Of a DNA stretch of 61,795 nt, positions 27,892 through 37,176 are shown one piece after another. The notes beneath the pieces were generated by a model. The model was given only the letters and a program-made list of their open reading frames with translations, had not been told where the DNA came from and did no database searches. The stretch is from Ramlibacter aquaticus (GTDB taxonomy: Bacteria; Pseudomonadota; Gammaproteobacteria; Burkholderiales; Burkholderiaceae_C). The position numbers were made by a program, and so were the translations under genes. The stretch spans positions 1 through 61,795 of the forward strand of contig NZ_JADDOJ010000013.1 in NCBI RefSeq assembly GCF_015159745.1, written 5' to 3'. Position 1 is the first letter of the stretch; each line of letters opens with the position of its first letter.

Positions 27892-29933
27892 CAGTGGTCG
27901 ACGCGCCGGCTGGCTTCCCGCACGCGAACTTCCTCGCGGTGCTGCACGCACAGCGGATGGGCCTGCGTGCCGGGCTTGCCACAGGCATCCACCAGGCACA
28001 GCTCACGCATCAGGAACACACGGTCGCGGCAGGCATCCACGGCGCTCCAGTTCGCCGGACGGGCCGCCTCGCGCGCAGGCTGCGACGGCGCCGCGGCCAC
28101 GTTGGCCACGGGCGCCGGGGCCGTGCCGCTGGCCTGGGGCTGGGGCAACGGCTCGGACCGGGACGCGACCGCAGTCTCGCGCGTCTTGTGCGTGGCGGGC
28201 CGCGAGGCGTTGTGGGAGGGGGACGCGGCGGACGGCGCCGCCCCGGCATGCGACGCGCCACCGCCCGCCACGGCCACCGCGGGTGCCGACGAGGCGGCCA
28301 CGGCACCGGCCGGTGAACGGCTTTCCGCCGTCAGCTCCTTCGTCACAGGCGGCTGCGAGGCGGCGCTGTGAGCGGCCGGTGCCGCAGCATCGGCCGAAGC
28401 GGAGGGCGCTGGCGACAGCGGCGCGCGCCACACCCACGCGGCAGTCCCCACCGCCAGCAGCAGGCCTGCGAGCGCGAGCACAGGCCCCCTGCGGCGCGCG
28501 GGCCGGGCTGCTGCGCCGGAGGCCGACGCGGCAGCCTGGGGCTGGGACGGGTCCGCGGCGGAGGTCGCCCCGGGCAGACCTTGTGCCGCCCGGGCGGAGG
28601 CAGGGGCGTCATCGCCCGGCCGCCCGGTGAGGGGCGCGCCAGCCGGCCACGTGTCCTGGGCCGGGTTGCCCGGCGCCACGGCGCCGCCCTCGGCGGCAGC
28701 GGCGAGCCCGCCGGCCGCCGAGCCTGGAGCATCCGCTGAACGCGGCGAACCCGCCACCGGCTCTTCGCCCGCCGACGCACCGGCGCCGGCGCCAGCCATG
28801 CCGGTCAGGATCGTCGTGTCGGTCCCGCTGGAGGCGTCGCGCAGCCGCGCGATCCGCTTGCGCGCCAGGTCGGCGTAGATGCCTTGAGGGAAACGGACCA
28901 GGAAGGACTCCAGTTCCTCGGGGTCCGCCGATTCGCGCACGTCCTTCCAGTAGACCAGCTCCAGCTCCTGGGTGATGCTGGAGCGCAGCCCCGGCGAGGA
29001 CATCGGTGCCGACGCCGGCGTCGAGGGACTGCTGTCCTCCTCCCGCTGCGCGCCTTCGGCAGGAGTCCGGCGCTCGGGCGGGGGCGGCCGAAGTGCCCGG
29101 TCCGTCTGCGCCTGCATCGCATCCCGCAGGGCCTGGGCGAATTCATCGGCGGACTGGAAGCGCTGGTCGCGGTCCTTGGCGAGCGCGCGCGCCACCACCG
29201 CGTCCATCGCCTCGCCCAGCCCCGTGTTCAGCTGGCTGGGCCGCGGCGGCTCGCTGCTGATGATCTGCTGGATGATGGAGAAATCGTTGTCGGCATCGAA
29301 GGGCCGGCGGTTGGTGAGCAATTGGTAGAGCACCACCCCGGCCGAGAACAGGTCCGCGCGCGCGTCCACCTTCAGGCCCTGCACCTGCTCGGGGGCCATG
29401 TACTTCAGGGTGCCAATCATGCTGCCCTGCGTGCGCGTGAGGTCGCCGCTGTCCTGGATGCGCGCGACGCCGAAATCGGTCAGCTTGACCCGGCCGCTGG
29501 CATCCACCAGCAGGTTCGCGGGCTTCACGTCGCGGTGCACGACGCCGCGCTCGTGCGCATAGGCCAGCGCCGACAGCAGGTCCTCGATCACGGCCGTGGC
29601 GCTGCCCAGGTCCAGGCCGGGGCCCCGGTCCAGGTCGTGCTTGAGGTCGTGCCCCTGCACGAATTCCATGACCAGGAAGGCGATGTTGCCGTCCCGGTCC
29701 CAGTCGTGCACGGTGACGATGTGGGGGTGCGCGAGCCGTGCGGCGGAGCGCGCCTCGGTGCGGAAGCGGGCCTCGTAGTCGGCGGCCTCGCCCGCGGGCA
29801 TTTCCTGCACCTTCACGGTCTTGATGGCGACGCGGCGATCCAGGTTGGGATCACGGCCCTCGTAGACGATGCCCATGGCGCCACGGCCCAGGACGCGGAT
29901 CAGCTCATACCTGCCAAGCTTCTTTGAACTCAC
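27891..29933 (-). CDS. Transmembrane Ser/Thr protein kinase (PknB-like)
   Basis: 680 residues. The kinase domain (about 8-270) is complete: glycine loop LGRGAMGIVYEG, ATP lysine K38, catalytic HRDVKPAN (D135), DFG (D153) and an APEQVQG activation-segment end. A Pro/Ala-rich linker follows, containing a recurring betaproteobacterial motif ELELVYWKDVRESADPEE...FLVRFPQG (about 350-390), then one membrane span (about 485-503) and a small cysteine-bearing periplasmic domain with C...C...C (CRDRVFL, ELCLVDACG, PLCVQH). The kinase is in the cytoplasm. It lies 57 bp downstream of the cyclase-FHA gene, same strand. FHA domains bind phosphothreonine, so the neighbour is a likely substrate or partner. 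Confidence 0.9.
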   Translation of the reverse strand: MSSKKLGRYELIRVLGRGAMGIVYEGRDPNLDRRVAIKTVKVQEMPAGEAADYEARFRTEARSAARLAHPHIVTVHDWDRDGNIAFLVMEFVQGHDLKHDLDRGPGLDLGSATAVIEDLLSALAYAHERGVVHRDVKPANLLVDASGRVKLTDFGVARIQDSGDLTRTQGSMIGTLKYMAPEQVQGLKVDARADLFSAGVVLYQLLTNRRPFDADNDFSIIQQIISSEPPRPSQLNTGLGEAMDAVVARALAKDRDQRFQSADEFAQALRDAMQAQTDRALRPPPPERRTPAEGAQREEDSSPSTPASAPMSSPGLRSSITQELELVYWKDVRESADPEELESFLVRFPQGIYADLARKRIARLRDASSGTDTTILTGMAGAGAGASAGEEPVAGSPRSADAPGSAAGGLAAAAEGGAVAPGNPAQDTWPAGAPLTGRPGDDAPASARAAQGLPGATSAADPSQPQAAASASGAAARPARRRGPVLALAGLLLAVGTAAWVWRAPLSPAPSASADAAAPAAHSAASQPPVTKELTAESRSPAGAVAASSAPAVAVAGGGASHAGAAPSAASPSHNASRPATHKTRETAVASRSEPLPQPQASGTAPAPVANVAAAPSQPAREAARPANWSAVDACRDRVFLMRELCLVDACGKPGTQAHPLCVQHREEVRVREASRRVDH

Positions 29934-29990
29934 GTCGGGGGTGCGTCCTGTAAGGTTCGGGCCATTCTAGGCCCAAGAGCGTCCACCGCT

Positions 29991-30905
29991 TCAGGCGTGG
30001 ACGACAAAGCGCACGGTCGGTGGGGCTTCGGCGCCGCGTTCGCAGCCCAGCGTGATGGTGCCCTGCCCGACCAGGTAGCACTCGGTGCGTCGCAGCACCA
30101 GCGGCTCCGCCTGGCTGCCCAGGTACACCCAGGTGCCGAAGCTCGAGGCATCCGTCAGCACGAAGTGGCCGCCCCGCCACTCCACCGTGGCATGCATGCG
30201 CGAGACCCGCCCGTCGTTCAGGGCCAGCGAGGAGGTGGGCGCGCGACCCAGGGTGATCGTCTCGCCGCGCGGTTCCAGCCGCAGCGAGCGGCCATTCGCA
30301 TAGAGCTCGAGCGACGCCTCGTGCGCCGGCTCGCCCATGGTGATGCCCATGACGGTGGCCTCGGTGTCCAGGCCGATCTGCCAGTGCACGCGGAACACCT
30401 GCGTGGCCTTGCTCCTGCCGCGCAGGAACATGGGCCCCAGGGCGCGCAGCAGCTTGCGGTGTTCCTCGGGCAGCGCCTCGCGCACGCGCGCCGTGGTGAG
30501 GATCTGGTCGGCACCGGCCAGGTCGGCCAGGCGCGCCGCACTGTTCACGGCGTCGCCATAGCAGTCCCCGGCGATCTCCACCACGTCGCCCGACTCGATG
30601 CCGATCTGCATCTGCACCGGCCGGCCGCTGCCGCCGGCAAAGACCGGGCGCTCCTGCAGGCGCTTCTGGATGGCGATGCACGCGTTGATCGCGTCATGCT
30701 CGTGGGCGAACACCGCGAACACGCCGTCGCCCAGCAGCTTGACCACGCGGCCGTGGTGGTGCTCGAAGCTGTGCGCGAGAGAGGTGGTGAACTGCGTGAC
30801 GAAGCGCCCGGCGGTCTGGTCGCCGAGCCGCTCGAAGATGCCGGTGCTGCCGACAAGGTCCGCGAATACGACGGTGGTCACGCTGCTCCTGGGGCTGGCG
30901 GGCAT
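29991..30905 (-). CDS. Class III adenylate cyclase with C-terminal FHA domain
   Basis: 304 residues. The cyclase domain (about 8-175) has metal aspartates D16 (FADLVGST) and D60 (KLLGDGVFAVF), the adenine-specifying K56 and D118, and the transition-state N121 and R125 (GDAVNSAARLA), so it should make cAMP. Residues about 190-300 form an FHA domain (GR at 220, SRMH at 235, FGTW). The start ATG 30903-30905 is chosen because the frame upstream runs through the tRNA-Pro gene and its terminator. It probably responds to phosphorylation by the kinase next door. Confidence 0.88.
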   Translation of the reverse strand: MPASPRSSVTTVVFADLVGSTGIFERLGDQTAGRFVTQFTTSLAHSFEHHHGRVVKLLGDGVFAVFAHEHDAINACIAIQKRLQERPVFAGGSGRPVQMQIGIESGDVVEIAGDCYGDAVNSAARLADLAGADQILTTARVREALPEEHRKLLRALGPMFLRGRSKATQVFRVHWQIGLDTEATVMGITMGEPAHEASLELYANGRSLRLEPRGETITLGRAPTSSLALNDGRVSRMHATVEWRGGHFVLTDASSFGTWVYLGSQAEPLVLRRTECYLVGQGTITLGCERGAEAPPTVRFVVHA

Positions 30906-30945
30906 GGGCCCGCAGCCCAGCCATTCTATGCGTGCGGTCCGCAAT

Positions 30946-30977
30946 GAAAACGGGCCGCAGCGTTGGCTGCGGCCCGT
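30946..30977 (-). terminator. Rho-independent terminator of tRNA-Pro
   Basis: 12-bp perfect stem ACGGGCCGCAGC / GCTGCGGCCCGT with a GTTG loop; on the minus strand it is followed by TTTTC. It begins about 10 bases after the tRNA 3' end and sits 41 bp before the cyclase start. Confidence 0.88.
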
Positions 30978-30986
30978 CTGGAAGAA

Positions 30987-31063
30987 TGGTCGGCGTGGCG
31001 GGATTCGAACTCGCGACCCCTTGCACCCCATGCAAGTGCGCTACCAGGCTGCGCTACACGCCG
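30987..31063 (-). tRNA. tRNA-Pro (anticodon GGG)
   Basis: 77 nt including an encoded CCA. Acceptor stem CGGCGTG/CACGCCG with discriminator A, D-arm TAGCGCAGCCTGGTAGCGCA, anticodon stem CTTGC/GCAAG with loop ATGGGGT (anticodon GGG), T-arm GGGTCGCGAGTTCGAATCCC. All stems pair fully. It lies downstream of the merR-like gene, as in many Burkholderiales. Confidence 0.97.
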
Positions 31064-31116
31064 ACAAGCCTCAGATTATAGCCTGCCTTGGCGGGCTTTT
31101 CGGCCGGGCTTGAAAA

Positions 31117-31566
31117 TCAATGTGCGGACGAGAGCAGGTCACGGATCTCGAACAGCTCGCGCCGCACCAGCAGGATCTGCTGCGAGTAGGCATCCGGCTC
31201 GGCAGCGACGCTGCCACCGGCTTCTTCGAACGCGGCTTCGTCCTCGACCTCGATGACCTCGACCCCCTCGAGCATCACCTCGCCGGCGCGCCGGCGGTCG
31301 CGCTCGACCTGCACGATCTCCTGCAGCTTGTTGCGCGCGCCGCTGATGGTGAAGCCCTGGTCGTAGAGCAGGTCACGGATGCGGCGGATCATCAGCACCT
31401 CGTGGTGCTGGTAGTACCGGCGGTTGCCGCGGCGCTTCATGGGACGCAGCTGCGTGAACTCCTGCTCCCAGTACCGCAGCACGTGCGGCTTGACGCCACA
31501 CAGCTCGCTGACCTCACCGATGGTGAAGTAGCGCTTGGCGGGAATGGCCGGGAGGGCTTTCTCCAT
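31117..31566 (-). CDS. MerR-family transcriptional regulator
   Basis: 149 residues: an N-terminal winged helix with YFTIGEVSELCGVKPHVLRY and RRGNRRYYQHHEV, then a coiled dimerisation helix and an acidic C-terminal region. No effector cysteines typical of metal-sensing members are seen. It sits 181 bp downstream of ihfA, and this pairing is conserved in beta- and gammaproteobacteria. Start ATG 31564-31566 is preferred to the TTG three codons upstream. Targets unknown. Confidence 0.87.
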   Translation of the reverse strand: MEKALPAIPAKRYFTIGEVSELCGVKPHVLRYWEQEFTQLRPMKRRGNRRYYQHHEVLMIRRIRDLLYDQGFTISGARNKLQEIVQVERDRRRAGEVMLEGVEVIEVEDEAAFEEAGGSVAAEPDAYSQQILLVRRELFEIRDLLSSAH

Positions 31567-31677
31567 TGAAATCAATGCGGTACGGCGGAAAGCTTCGAGG
31601 TTACTCTAAGCCACACCGGGTGCAAAGGGGCAGCGCGCAAAAGATCGTGCAGCGGCGCGAAACCTTGTGGTGGAAAT

Positions 31678-31708
31678 CACGGCGCGGCCAGCATCCTGCC
31701 GCGCCGTG
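31678..31708 (-). terminator. Hairpin after ihfA
   Basis: 10-bp perfect arms CACGGCGCGG / CCGCGCCGTG with an 11-nt loop, 40 bp beyond the ihfA stop. The minus-strand sequence after it is ATTTCC, a weak U-run. Probable end of the translation operon transcript. Confidence 0.6.
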
Positions 31709-31747
31709 TCACGTTCTGCCCCGCGATGCGCAGCGGCGTGCGACCGC

Positions 31748-32116
31748 TCAGGCCTTGTCGCCGGCCTGGATCTGTTCCTTGAGCTTGTGGCTCGCGTGGA
31801 AGGTGACGACGCGCCGCGCCTCGATCGGGATCGCCTCGCCCGTGCGCGGGTTGCGGCCCGGCCGCGGCGCCTTGGTGCGGATCTGGAAATTGCCGAAGCC
31901 CGAGATCTTCACGTCCTGGCCTTCGACCAGGCTGGCCGAGATCAGGTCGAAGAAGGCGTCGATCATGTCCTTGGACTCGCGCTTGTTCAGGCCGATCTGC
32001 TCGAACAGCAGCTCGGCGAGCTGGGCCTTCGTCAGCGCAGGCGTTTCCAGGCTCTCGACCGCAAATTCCATGATGTCCTGCGCCTTGTTGGCGTTGGTCA
32101 GCGAATCCAAGCTCAT
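31748..32116 (-). CDS. ihfA: Integration host factor alpha subunit
   Basis: DNA-bending protein that pairs with IHF-beta. 122 residues, with a 15- to 20-residue N-terminal extension compared with the enterobacterial protein; the conserved core begins near [19 protein letters not shown] and includes GFGNFQIR and [19 protein letters not shown] (the minor-groove proline arm). The ATG overlaps the pheT stop (ATGA at 32113-32116), so it is translationally coupled, which supports the long form. IHF also assists sigma-54 promoters such as that of the pdo operon. Confidence 0.95.
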   Translation of the reverse strand: MSLDSLTNANKAQDIMEFAVESLETPALTKAQLAELLFEQIGLNKRESKDMIDAFFDLISASLVEGQDVKISGFGNFQIRTKAPRPGRNPRTGEAIPIEARRVVTFHASHKLKEQIQAGDKA

Positions 32117-34530
32117 CCCCTCAGGCGGCCACCGAGGGCGGTGGCGATGCGCGCGACGACGGCGGCCACGGCCGCGTCGATCTGCTGGTCGGTCAGTGTC
32201 GCGTCCGCACTCGCCAGCGTCAAGCGCACGGCCAGGCTTTTTTCGCCCAGCGCGAGGCCCGCGCTGGCCTGCTTGGGCTTGTACACGTCGAACAGCTGCG
32301 CGTCGCGCAGCAGGCCGCCCGTCGGGGCGGAGCGGATCGCGCCCAGCACCGCATCGTGCGAGACCGCATCGGCCACGATCACGGCGATGTCACGCTGCAC
32401 CGGCTGGAAGCGCGGCACCGGCTCGAAGGCGGGCACCTCGCGCTGCATCACGGCATCGAGATCGAGTTCGAACAGCACGGGGGCGTGGGCGAACTCCCAG
32501 GACTGGCGCCAGCGCGGGTGCAGTTCGCCCACCACGCCGACCTCGCGGCCGTCCAGCCACACCGAGGCGCAACGCCCCGGGTGCATGGCCGGATGCGCGG
32601 CGGCGCGGAATTCGGGCTTGCGCGGCGCGAGCAGTGCCTCGACGTCGCCCTTGGCGTCGTAGAAATCCACGGGCGTGGCCTTGCGGCCCCACTGCAGGCC
32701 GTCGGCGTCCCCGTAGGCCAGGCCGGCCACGCGCATCGGCTGGTGCACGCCGCGCACCGTGGTGTCGGTGGTCTGCACGCTGTCGTCGCGCAGGAAGACG
32801 CGGCCCAGTTCGAACACGCGCACGCGTTCGGCGCGGCGGTCCAGGTTGAAGCGCAGCACGCCCAGCAGCGAGCCGAGCAGCGTGGAGCGCATCACCGACA
32901 TCGGGCTGGCAATCGGGTTGAGCAGGCGCACCGGCTTGGCATTGCCCGCCAGCTCCTGCTCCCAGCGCTCCTCGACGAAGCTGAAGTTGATGGTTTCCTG
33001 GTAGCCCAGGCCCGCCAGCAGGCGGCGCACGGCGAAGCGGCTGCGACGCGATTCGGGCGCGACGCGGGCCGTGGTCGGCGCGAGCGGCGGGGTCGTCGGC
33101 AGCTCGTTGTAGCCGATGATGCGCACCACCTCCTCGATCAGGTCTTCCTCGATGGCCAGGTCGAAGCGCCAGCTCGGCGGCGTGACGCGCAGCACGCCGC
33201 CCTCGCCTTCCACCGGGAACCCCAGGCGCGTGAGCGCCTCGCGGCAGCGGGCCTCGGTCAGCGGCATGCCGATCACCTGCGCAGCCCGCGCCACGCGCAG
33301 GGTCACCGGCTTGCGCTCGGGCAGCTGCAGCACCTGGTCGTCCATGGGGCCGGCCTCGCCGCCGCAGATCTCGAGGATCAGGCGGGTGATGTGCTCGATG
33401 TGCTCCACGGTCTGCGCCGGGTCCACGCCGCGCTCGAAGCGATGGCCGGCGTCGGTGGAGAAGTTGTAGCGGCGCGAGCGCCCCTGGATCGCCTCGGGCC
33501 ACCAGAATGCGGCCTCGACGTAGACGTTGCGCGTGTCGTCGGACACGGCGGTCGCGTCGCCGCCCATGATGCCGGCCAGCGACTCCACGGCCTGGTCGTC
33601 GGCGATCACGCCGACCTTGCCGTCCACCGTCACCGTGTTGCCGTTGAGCAGCTTGAGGGCTTCACCCTCGCTGCCCCAGCGCACGTGCAGGCCGCCGTGG
33701 ATCTTGTCCAGGTCGAAGATGTGCGAGGGCCGGCCGAACTCGAACATCACGTAGTTGGAGATGTCCACCAGCGCCGTCACGCTGCGCTGGCCGCAACGGG
33801 CCAGGCGGTCCACCATCCAGGCCGGCGTCTGCGCCTTCGTGTCGACGTTGCGGACCACGCGGCCGGAGAAGCGTCCGCACAGGTCGGGCGCAGAAACCTT
33901 CACCGGCAGGCGCGCATCGTTCGCGGGCGCCACCGGCGGAAACGACGGCGCCTTCAGAGGCGCCCCGGTGAGTGCGGACAGCTCGCGCGCCACGCCGTAC
34001 ACCGACAGCGCATGCGCCAGGTTGGGCGTGAGCTTGAGGGTGAAGATGTGGTCGTCGAGCTTCAGGACTTCGCGGATGTCCTGGCCCACCGGTGCGTCGG
34101 CGGCCAGCTCCAGCAGGCCGCCATGGTCTTCCGACAGCTGCAGTTCGCGCGCCGAGCACAGCATGCCCTGGCTCTCCACGCCGCGCAGCTTGCCCAGCTT
34201 GATCTGGAAGGGCTTGCCGTCTTCGCCGGGCGGCAGTTCGGCCCCCACCAGCGCGCAGGGCACGCGGATGCCAACGCGCGCGTTGGGCGCGCCGCACACG
34301 ATGTTCAGCAGGCTGCCCTGCCCCACGTCCACCTGGCACACGCGCAGGCGGTCGGCGTTGGGATGCTGCACGGCGTCCTTGATCTCACCGACCACCACCT
34401 TGCTGAAAGGCGGCGCCGCAGGACGCAGTTCCTCCACCTCCAGCCCGCCCATGGTGAGCGTGTCGGCGATCTCTTGCGTGGTCAGCGGCGGGTTGCAGAA
34501 CTCGCGCAGCCAGGACTCGGGAAATTGCAT
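32113..34530 (-). CDS. pheT: Phenylalanyl-tRNA synthetase beta subunit
   Basis: 805 residues. It carries the tRNA-binding (EMAP-like) domain near residues 40-150, the B3/B4 editing region, B5 and a C-terminal ferredoxin-like anticodon-binding domain ([18 protein letters not shown] onward). It forms the alpha2-beta2 enzyme with PheS. The start ATG 34528-34530 gives the standard [15 protein letters not shown] opening. Between it and pheS lies a palindromic repeat (34562-34640). Confidence 0.97.
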   Translation of the reverse strand: MQFPESWLREFCNPPLTTQEIADTLTMGGLEVEELRPAAPPFSKVVVGEIKDAVQHPNADRLRVCQVDVGQGSLLNIVCGAPNARVGIRVPCALVGAELPPGEDGKPFQIKLGKLRGVESQGMLCSARELQLSEDHGGLLELAADAPVGQDIREVLKLDDHIFTLKLTPNLAHALSVYGVARELSALTGAPLKAPSFPPVAPANDARLPVKVSAPDLCGRFSGRVVRNVDTKAQTPAWMVDRLARCGQRSVTALVDISNYVMFEFGRPSHIFDLDKIHGGLHVRWGSEGEALKLLNGNTVTVDGKVGVIADDQAVESLAGIMGGDATAVSDDTRNVYVEAAFWWPEAIQGRSRRYNFSTDAGHRFERGVDPAQTVEHIEHITRLILEICGGEAGPMDDQVLQLPERKPVTLRVARAAQVIGMPLTEARCREALTRLGFPVEGEGGVLRVTPPSWRFDLAIEEDLIEEVVRIIGYNELPTTPPLAPTTARVAPESRRSRFAVRRLLAGLGYQETINFSFVEERWEQELAGNAKPVRLLNPIASPMSVMRSTLLGSLLGVLRFNLDRRAERVRVFELGRVFLRDDSVQTTDTTVRGVHQPMRVAGLAYGDADGLQWGRKATPVDFYDAKGDVEALLAPRKPEFRAAAHPAMHPGRCASVWLDGREVGVVGELHPRWRQSWEFAHAPVLFELDLDAVMQREVPAFEPVPRFQPVQRDIAVIVADAVSHDAVLGAIRSAPTGGLLRDAQLFDVYKPKQASAGLALGEKSLAVRLTLASADATLTDQQIDAAVAAVVARIATALGGRLRG

Positions 34531-34561
34531 GATCTTTTTATCGGTTAAGTTGCGGCGCCCG

Positions 34562-34640
34562 TTCAAGGGCGCCGCGGAACCGGCTCCGCCGGGCCGCTGG
34601 TGCCGCCCCCTGGGGGGAGGCGCCGAAGGCGCATCGGGGG
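34562..34640. repeat. GC-rich palindromic intergenic element between pheS and pheT
   Basis: A 79-bp cluster of short inverted repeats: GGCGCCG...CGGCGCC-type arms, CGGCTCCGCCGG, the CCCCCTGGGGGG palindrome and GGCGCCGAAGGCGC. It resembles REP-like elements often seen between Comamonadaceae genes. It has only this copy in the window. It may form RNA structure inside the pheS-pheT message and change the subunit ratio; this is inference. Confidence 0.6.
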
Positions 34641-34641
34641 G

Positions 34642-35685
34642 TCATCTAAATTGCTTCAGGAAGCGGACATCGCCCTCGAAGAACAGGCGCAGGTCGTTGA
34701 CGCCATAGCGCAGCATCGTCAAGCGGTCCGGGCCCATGCCGAAAGCAAAGCCGATGTAGCGCTCCGGGTCCAGCCCCATGTTGCGCACCACCGTCGGGTG
34801 CACCTGGCCGGAGCCGGCCACCTCCAGCCAGCGGCCGGCCAGCGGGCCGCTCTGGAACTGGATGTCGATCTCGGCGCTGGGCTCGGTGAACGGGAAGAAG
34901 CTGGGCCGGAAGCGCAGCGCCAGGTCGTCGCTCTCGAAGAAGGTGCGGCAGAAGTCGGTGAAGACGACCTTCAGGTCCTTGAAGCTCACGTTCTCGCCCA
35001 GCCACAGGCCTTCGCACTGGTGGAACATGGGCGAGTGGGTCGCATCGCTGTCCACGCGGTAGGTGCGGCCCGGCGCGATCACACGGATCTCGGGCATCGT
35101 GGCCTTGCCCGCGTGCTTCTTGATGTGCTGGTGGGCGTAGCGCACCTGCATCGGGCTGGTGTGCGGCCGCAGGTTGTACGGGATGCCATCGTCGCCCTGC
35201 AGGTCCACGTAGAAGGTGTCCTGCATGGAGCGCGCGGGGTGGTTGGGCGGGTTGTTCAGCGAGGTGAAGCTGTGCCAGTCGCTCTCGACTTCGGGGCCGT
35301 CGGCGACGTCGAAGCCCATGCTGGCGAAGATCTGCTCGATGCGCTCCAGCGTCAGGCTGACCGGGTGCAGGCCGCCGGGCTCGCGCAGGCGGCCGGGCAG
35401 CGAGACGTCCAGCGCCTCGGCCTGCAACTGGGCCTCCAGTTCGGCATCGGCCAGGGCCTGGCGGCGTGCGCCCAGGGCGGCCTCGATCGCCTGCTTGGCC
35501 GCGTTGATGGCGGCGCCACGCGTCTTCTTGTCTTCCACGCTGAGGGCGCCCATGCCCTTCATCAGCTCGGTGATGCGGCCGGACTTCCCGGTGAATTGCG
35601 CCTTGGCATTTTCCAGGTCCGCGGGCGTGCCGGCGCGGGCGAAGGCCTCGTGGGCGGCGGCGACGATGGAATCCAGCTCGTTCAT
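34642..35685 (-). CDS. pheS: Phenylalanyl-tRNA synthetase alpha subunit
   Basis: 347 residues with class II motifs: [13 protein letters not shown] (motif 1 region), [20 protein letters not shown] (motif 2) and [17 protein letters not shown] (motif 3). An N-terminal coiled coil precedes it. Start ATG 35683-35685 is chosen because the frame upstream is a terminator hairpin and its U-run. An intrinsic terminator sits 17 bp before the start. Confidence 0.97.
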   Translation of the reverse strand: MNELDSIVAAAHEAFARAGTPADLENAKAQFTGKSGRITELMKGMGALSVEDKKTRGAAINAAKQAIEAALGARRQALADAELEAQLQAEALDVSLPGRLREPGGLHPVSLTLERIEQIFASMGFDVADGPEVESDWHSFTSLNNPPNHPARSMQDTFYVDLQGDDGIPYNLRPHTSPMQVRYAHQHIKKHAGKATMPEIRVIAPGRTYRVDSDATHSPMFHQCEGLWLGENVSFKDLKVVFTDFCRTFFESDDLALRFRPSFFPFTEPSAEIDIQFQSGPLAGRWLEVAGSGQVHPTVVRNMGLDPERYIGFAFGMGPDRLTMLRYGVNDLRLFFEGDVRFLKQFR

Positions 35686-35701
35686 GTCAAATTCCGGGCA
35701 G

Positions 35702-35742
35702 AGAAAAAGAAAGGGGCCAGCGCGCATGGCGGCCTGGCCCCT
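35702..35742 (-). terminator. Intrinsic terminator/attenuator directly before pheS
   Basis: AGGGGCCAG / CTGGCCCCT, 9-bp perfect arms with a 13-nt loop, followed on the minus strand by TTTCTTTTTC. It is between rplT and pheS, so it must reduce read-through from the ribosomal-protein genes or be regulated. A short in-frame peptide spanning the U-run contains several Phe codons by virtue of the TTT repeats. Confidence 0.8.
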
Positions 35743-35779
35743 GTCCTGATGCGAGCGGCGCGCGAGGCGCCGCCGTGAC

Positions 35780-36139
35780 TCAAGCGGCCAGCTTGGCCTT
35801 GACCTGCTCCACGATGCCGGCGAAAGCCGCCTTGTCGTGCACCGCGATGTCGGCGAGAACCTTGCGGTCGATCTCGATGCCGGCCTTGCGGATGCCGTTG
35901 GCGAACTGGCTGTACGTCATGCCGAGTTCACGGGCCGCCGCGTTGATACGGGCGATCCAGAGCTGGCGGAAGACGCGCTTCTTGGTGCGGCGGTCACGGT
36001 AGGCGTACTGGCCCGCCTTCATCACCGCCTGCTTGGCGATGCGGAAGACGTTGCCGCGGCGACCGCGGAAGCCCTTGGCGAGGGCGAGAACCTTCTTGTG
36101 GCGGGCGCGAGCCGTGACACCACGTTTGACGCGAGGCAT
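35780..36139 (-). CDS. rplT: Ribosomal protein bL20
   Basis: 119 residues, standard length, from [19 protein letters not shown] to the Ala-Lys-rich end. 50S assembly protein; in many bacteria it represses its own operon by binding the rpmI leader. 25 bp downstream of rpmI. Confidence 0.98.
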   Translation of the reverse strand: MPRVKRGVTARARHKKVLALAKGFRGRRGNVFRIAKQAVMKAGQYAYRDRRTKKRVFRQLWIARINAAARELGMTYSQFANGIRKAGIEIDRKVLADIAVHDKAAFAGIVEQVKAKLAA

Positions 36140-36164
36140 GTGTTTTCTCCTTGTCCGTCAGTGA

Positions 36165-36368
36165 TCAGAGGCCCGCGAACGGGAGCATCTGCGCCATGTG
36201 GCCCATGTTCGTCTCATGGACGTTCACGGCGCCGCGCAGGTGACGCTTGTTCTTGGTGGACTTCTTGGTCAGGATGTGGCGCTTGAACGCCTGGCCCCGC
36301 TTGACGGTGCCACCCGGACGGACGCGGAAACGCTTCTTCGCGCCGCTCTTGGTCTTCATCTTGGGCAT
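36165..36368 (-). CDS. rpmI: Ribosomal protein bL35
   Basis: 67 residues, [20 protein letters not shown] to the end [10 protein letters not shown], the complete family pattern. Second gene of infC-rpmI-rplT; 120 bp downstream of infC. Confidence 0.98.
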   Translation of the reverse strand: MPKMKTKSGAKKRFRVRPGGTVKRGQAFKRHILTKKSTKNKRHLRGAVNVHETNMGHMAQMLPFAGL

Positions 36369-36488
36369 GTAAATGCTCCACTTTCTCTACGTTGTGCTCG
36401 TGAGGCGTCGCGGGAGCGATCCCGCGCCTTGATGGCCCCGAGCCACTTGTCGGCGGTTGTTAGTGGAGCCGCCGCTCCGTTTCCAGTT

Positions 36489-37091
36489 TCAGGCCGACGC
36501 GGGTTGCGCGGATTCGGCCTGCGGCTTGGTCGCCTTCTGTTGCTGCTGCTTGCGGCTCGGCGCGATCATCATGATCATCTGCCGGCCTTCCAGCTTGGGG
36601 AACTGCTCGACCTGGATCAGGTCGGCCAGCTCGTCCCGGATACGGTTGAGCAGGGCCATGCCCAGCTCCTGGTGCGTGATCTCGCGGCCCCGGAAGCGCA
36701 GCGTGATCTTGCACTTGTCACCCTCCGCGAGGAAGCGGCGGATGTTGCGCATCTTGATGTTGTAGTCGCCTTCGTCGGTACCCGGACGGAACTTGACTTC
36801 CTTGATCTCGATGACCGTCTGCTTGGACTTCGCCTCGGCCGCCTTCTTCTGCTCCTGGTACTTGAACTTGCCGTAGTCCATGAGCCGGCAGACAGGGGGA
36901 TTGGCGGTGGCGGCGATCTCGACGAGGTCGACGTCCAGCTCGCCCGCCATGCGCAGCGCCTCCTGAAGGCTCACGATGCCCAAGGGCTCGTTCTCGGGTC
37001 CGCTCAGGCGGACTTCGGGAGCCATGATCTCCCGGTTCAGGCGGTGCTTGCGTTCTTCGCGTTGGCGGCGGTCGCGGAAATCAGTAGCGAT
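36489..37091 (-). CDS. infC: Translation initiation factor IF-3 with a non-AUG (ATC) start
   Basis: The expected IF-3 N-terminus, [22 protein letters not shown], is found only if the protein starts at ATC 37089-37091, giving 200 residues. An AGGA ribosome site lies nine bases upstream. The first ATG (37023-37025) would remove 22 conserved residues. Rare AUU/AUC starts in infC are the basis of its autoregulation, because IF-3 rejects non-AUG starts. The rest has the linker [20 protein letters not shown] and the ribosome-binding C-domain. An extra Ala/Gln-rich C-terminal tail is present. Confidence 0.93.
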   Translation of the reverse strand: MATDFRDRRQREERKHRLNREIMAPEVRLSGPENEPLGIVSLQEALRMAGELDVDLVEIAATANPPVCRLMDYGKFKYQEQKKAAEAKSKQTVIEIKEVKFRPGTDEGDYNIKMRNIRRFLAEGDKCKITLRFRGREITHQELGMALLNRIRDELADLIQVEQFPKLEGRQMIMMIAPSRKQQQQKATKPQAESAQPASA

Positions 37092-37176
37092 GGTCTCAGT
37101 TCCTGTTCAAAGGGCTGCCACACGGCAGCGAAACCGCCGCCGTGCGCGCTGGCAATAGCCTCGAACCCTCAGGGAT

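Noticed and set aside
30906..31031. N-terminal extension of the cyclase beginning M-G-C-K-G-S-R-V-R-I-P
   Set aside because: It is a translation of tRNA-Pro and its terminator, a common false protein start.
35686..35727. Longer pheS starting in the terminator loop
   Set aside because: The extra 14 residues are encoded by the hairpin and U-run and are not part of the PheS family; the start at 35685 gives the conserved N-terminus.
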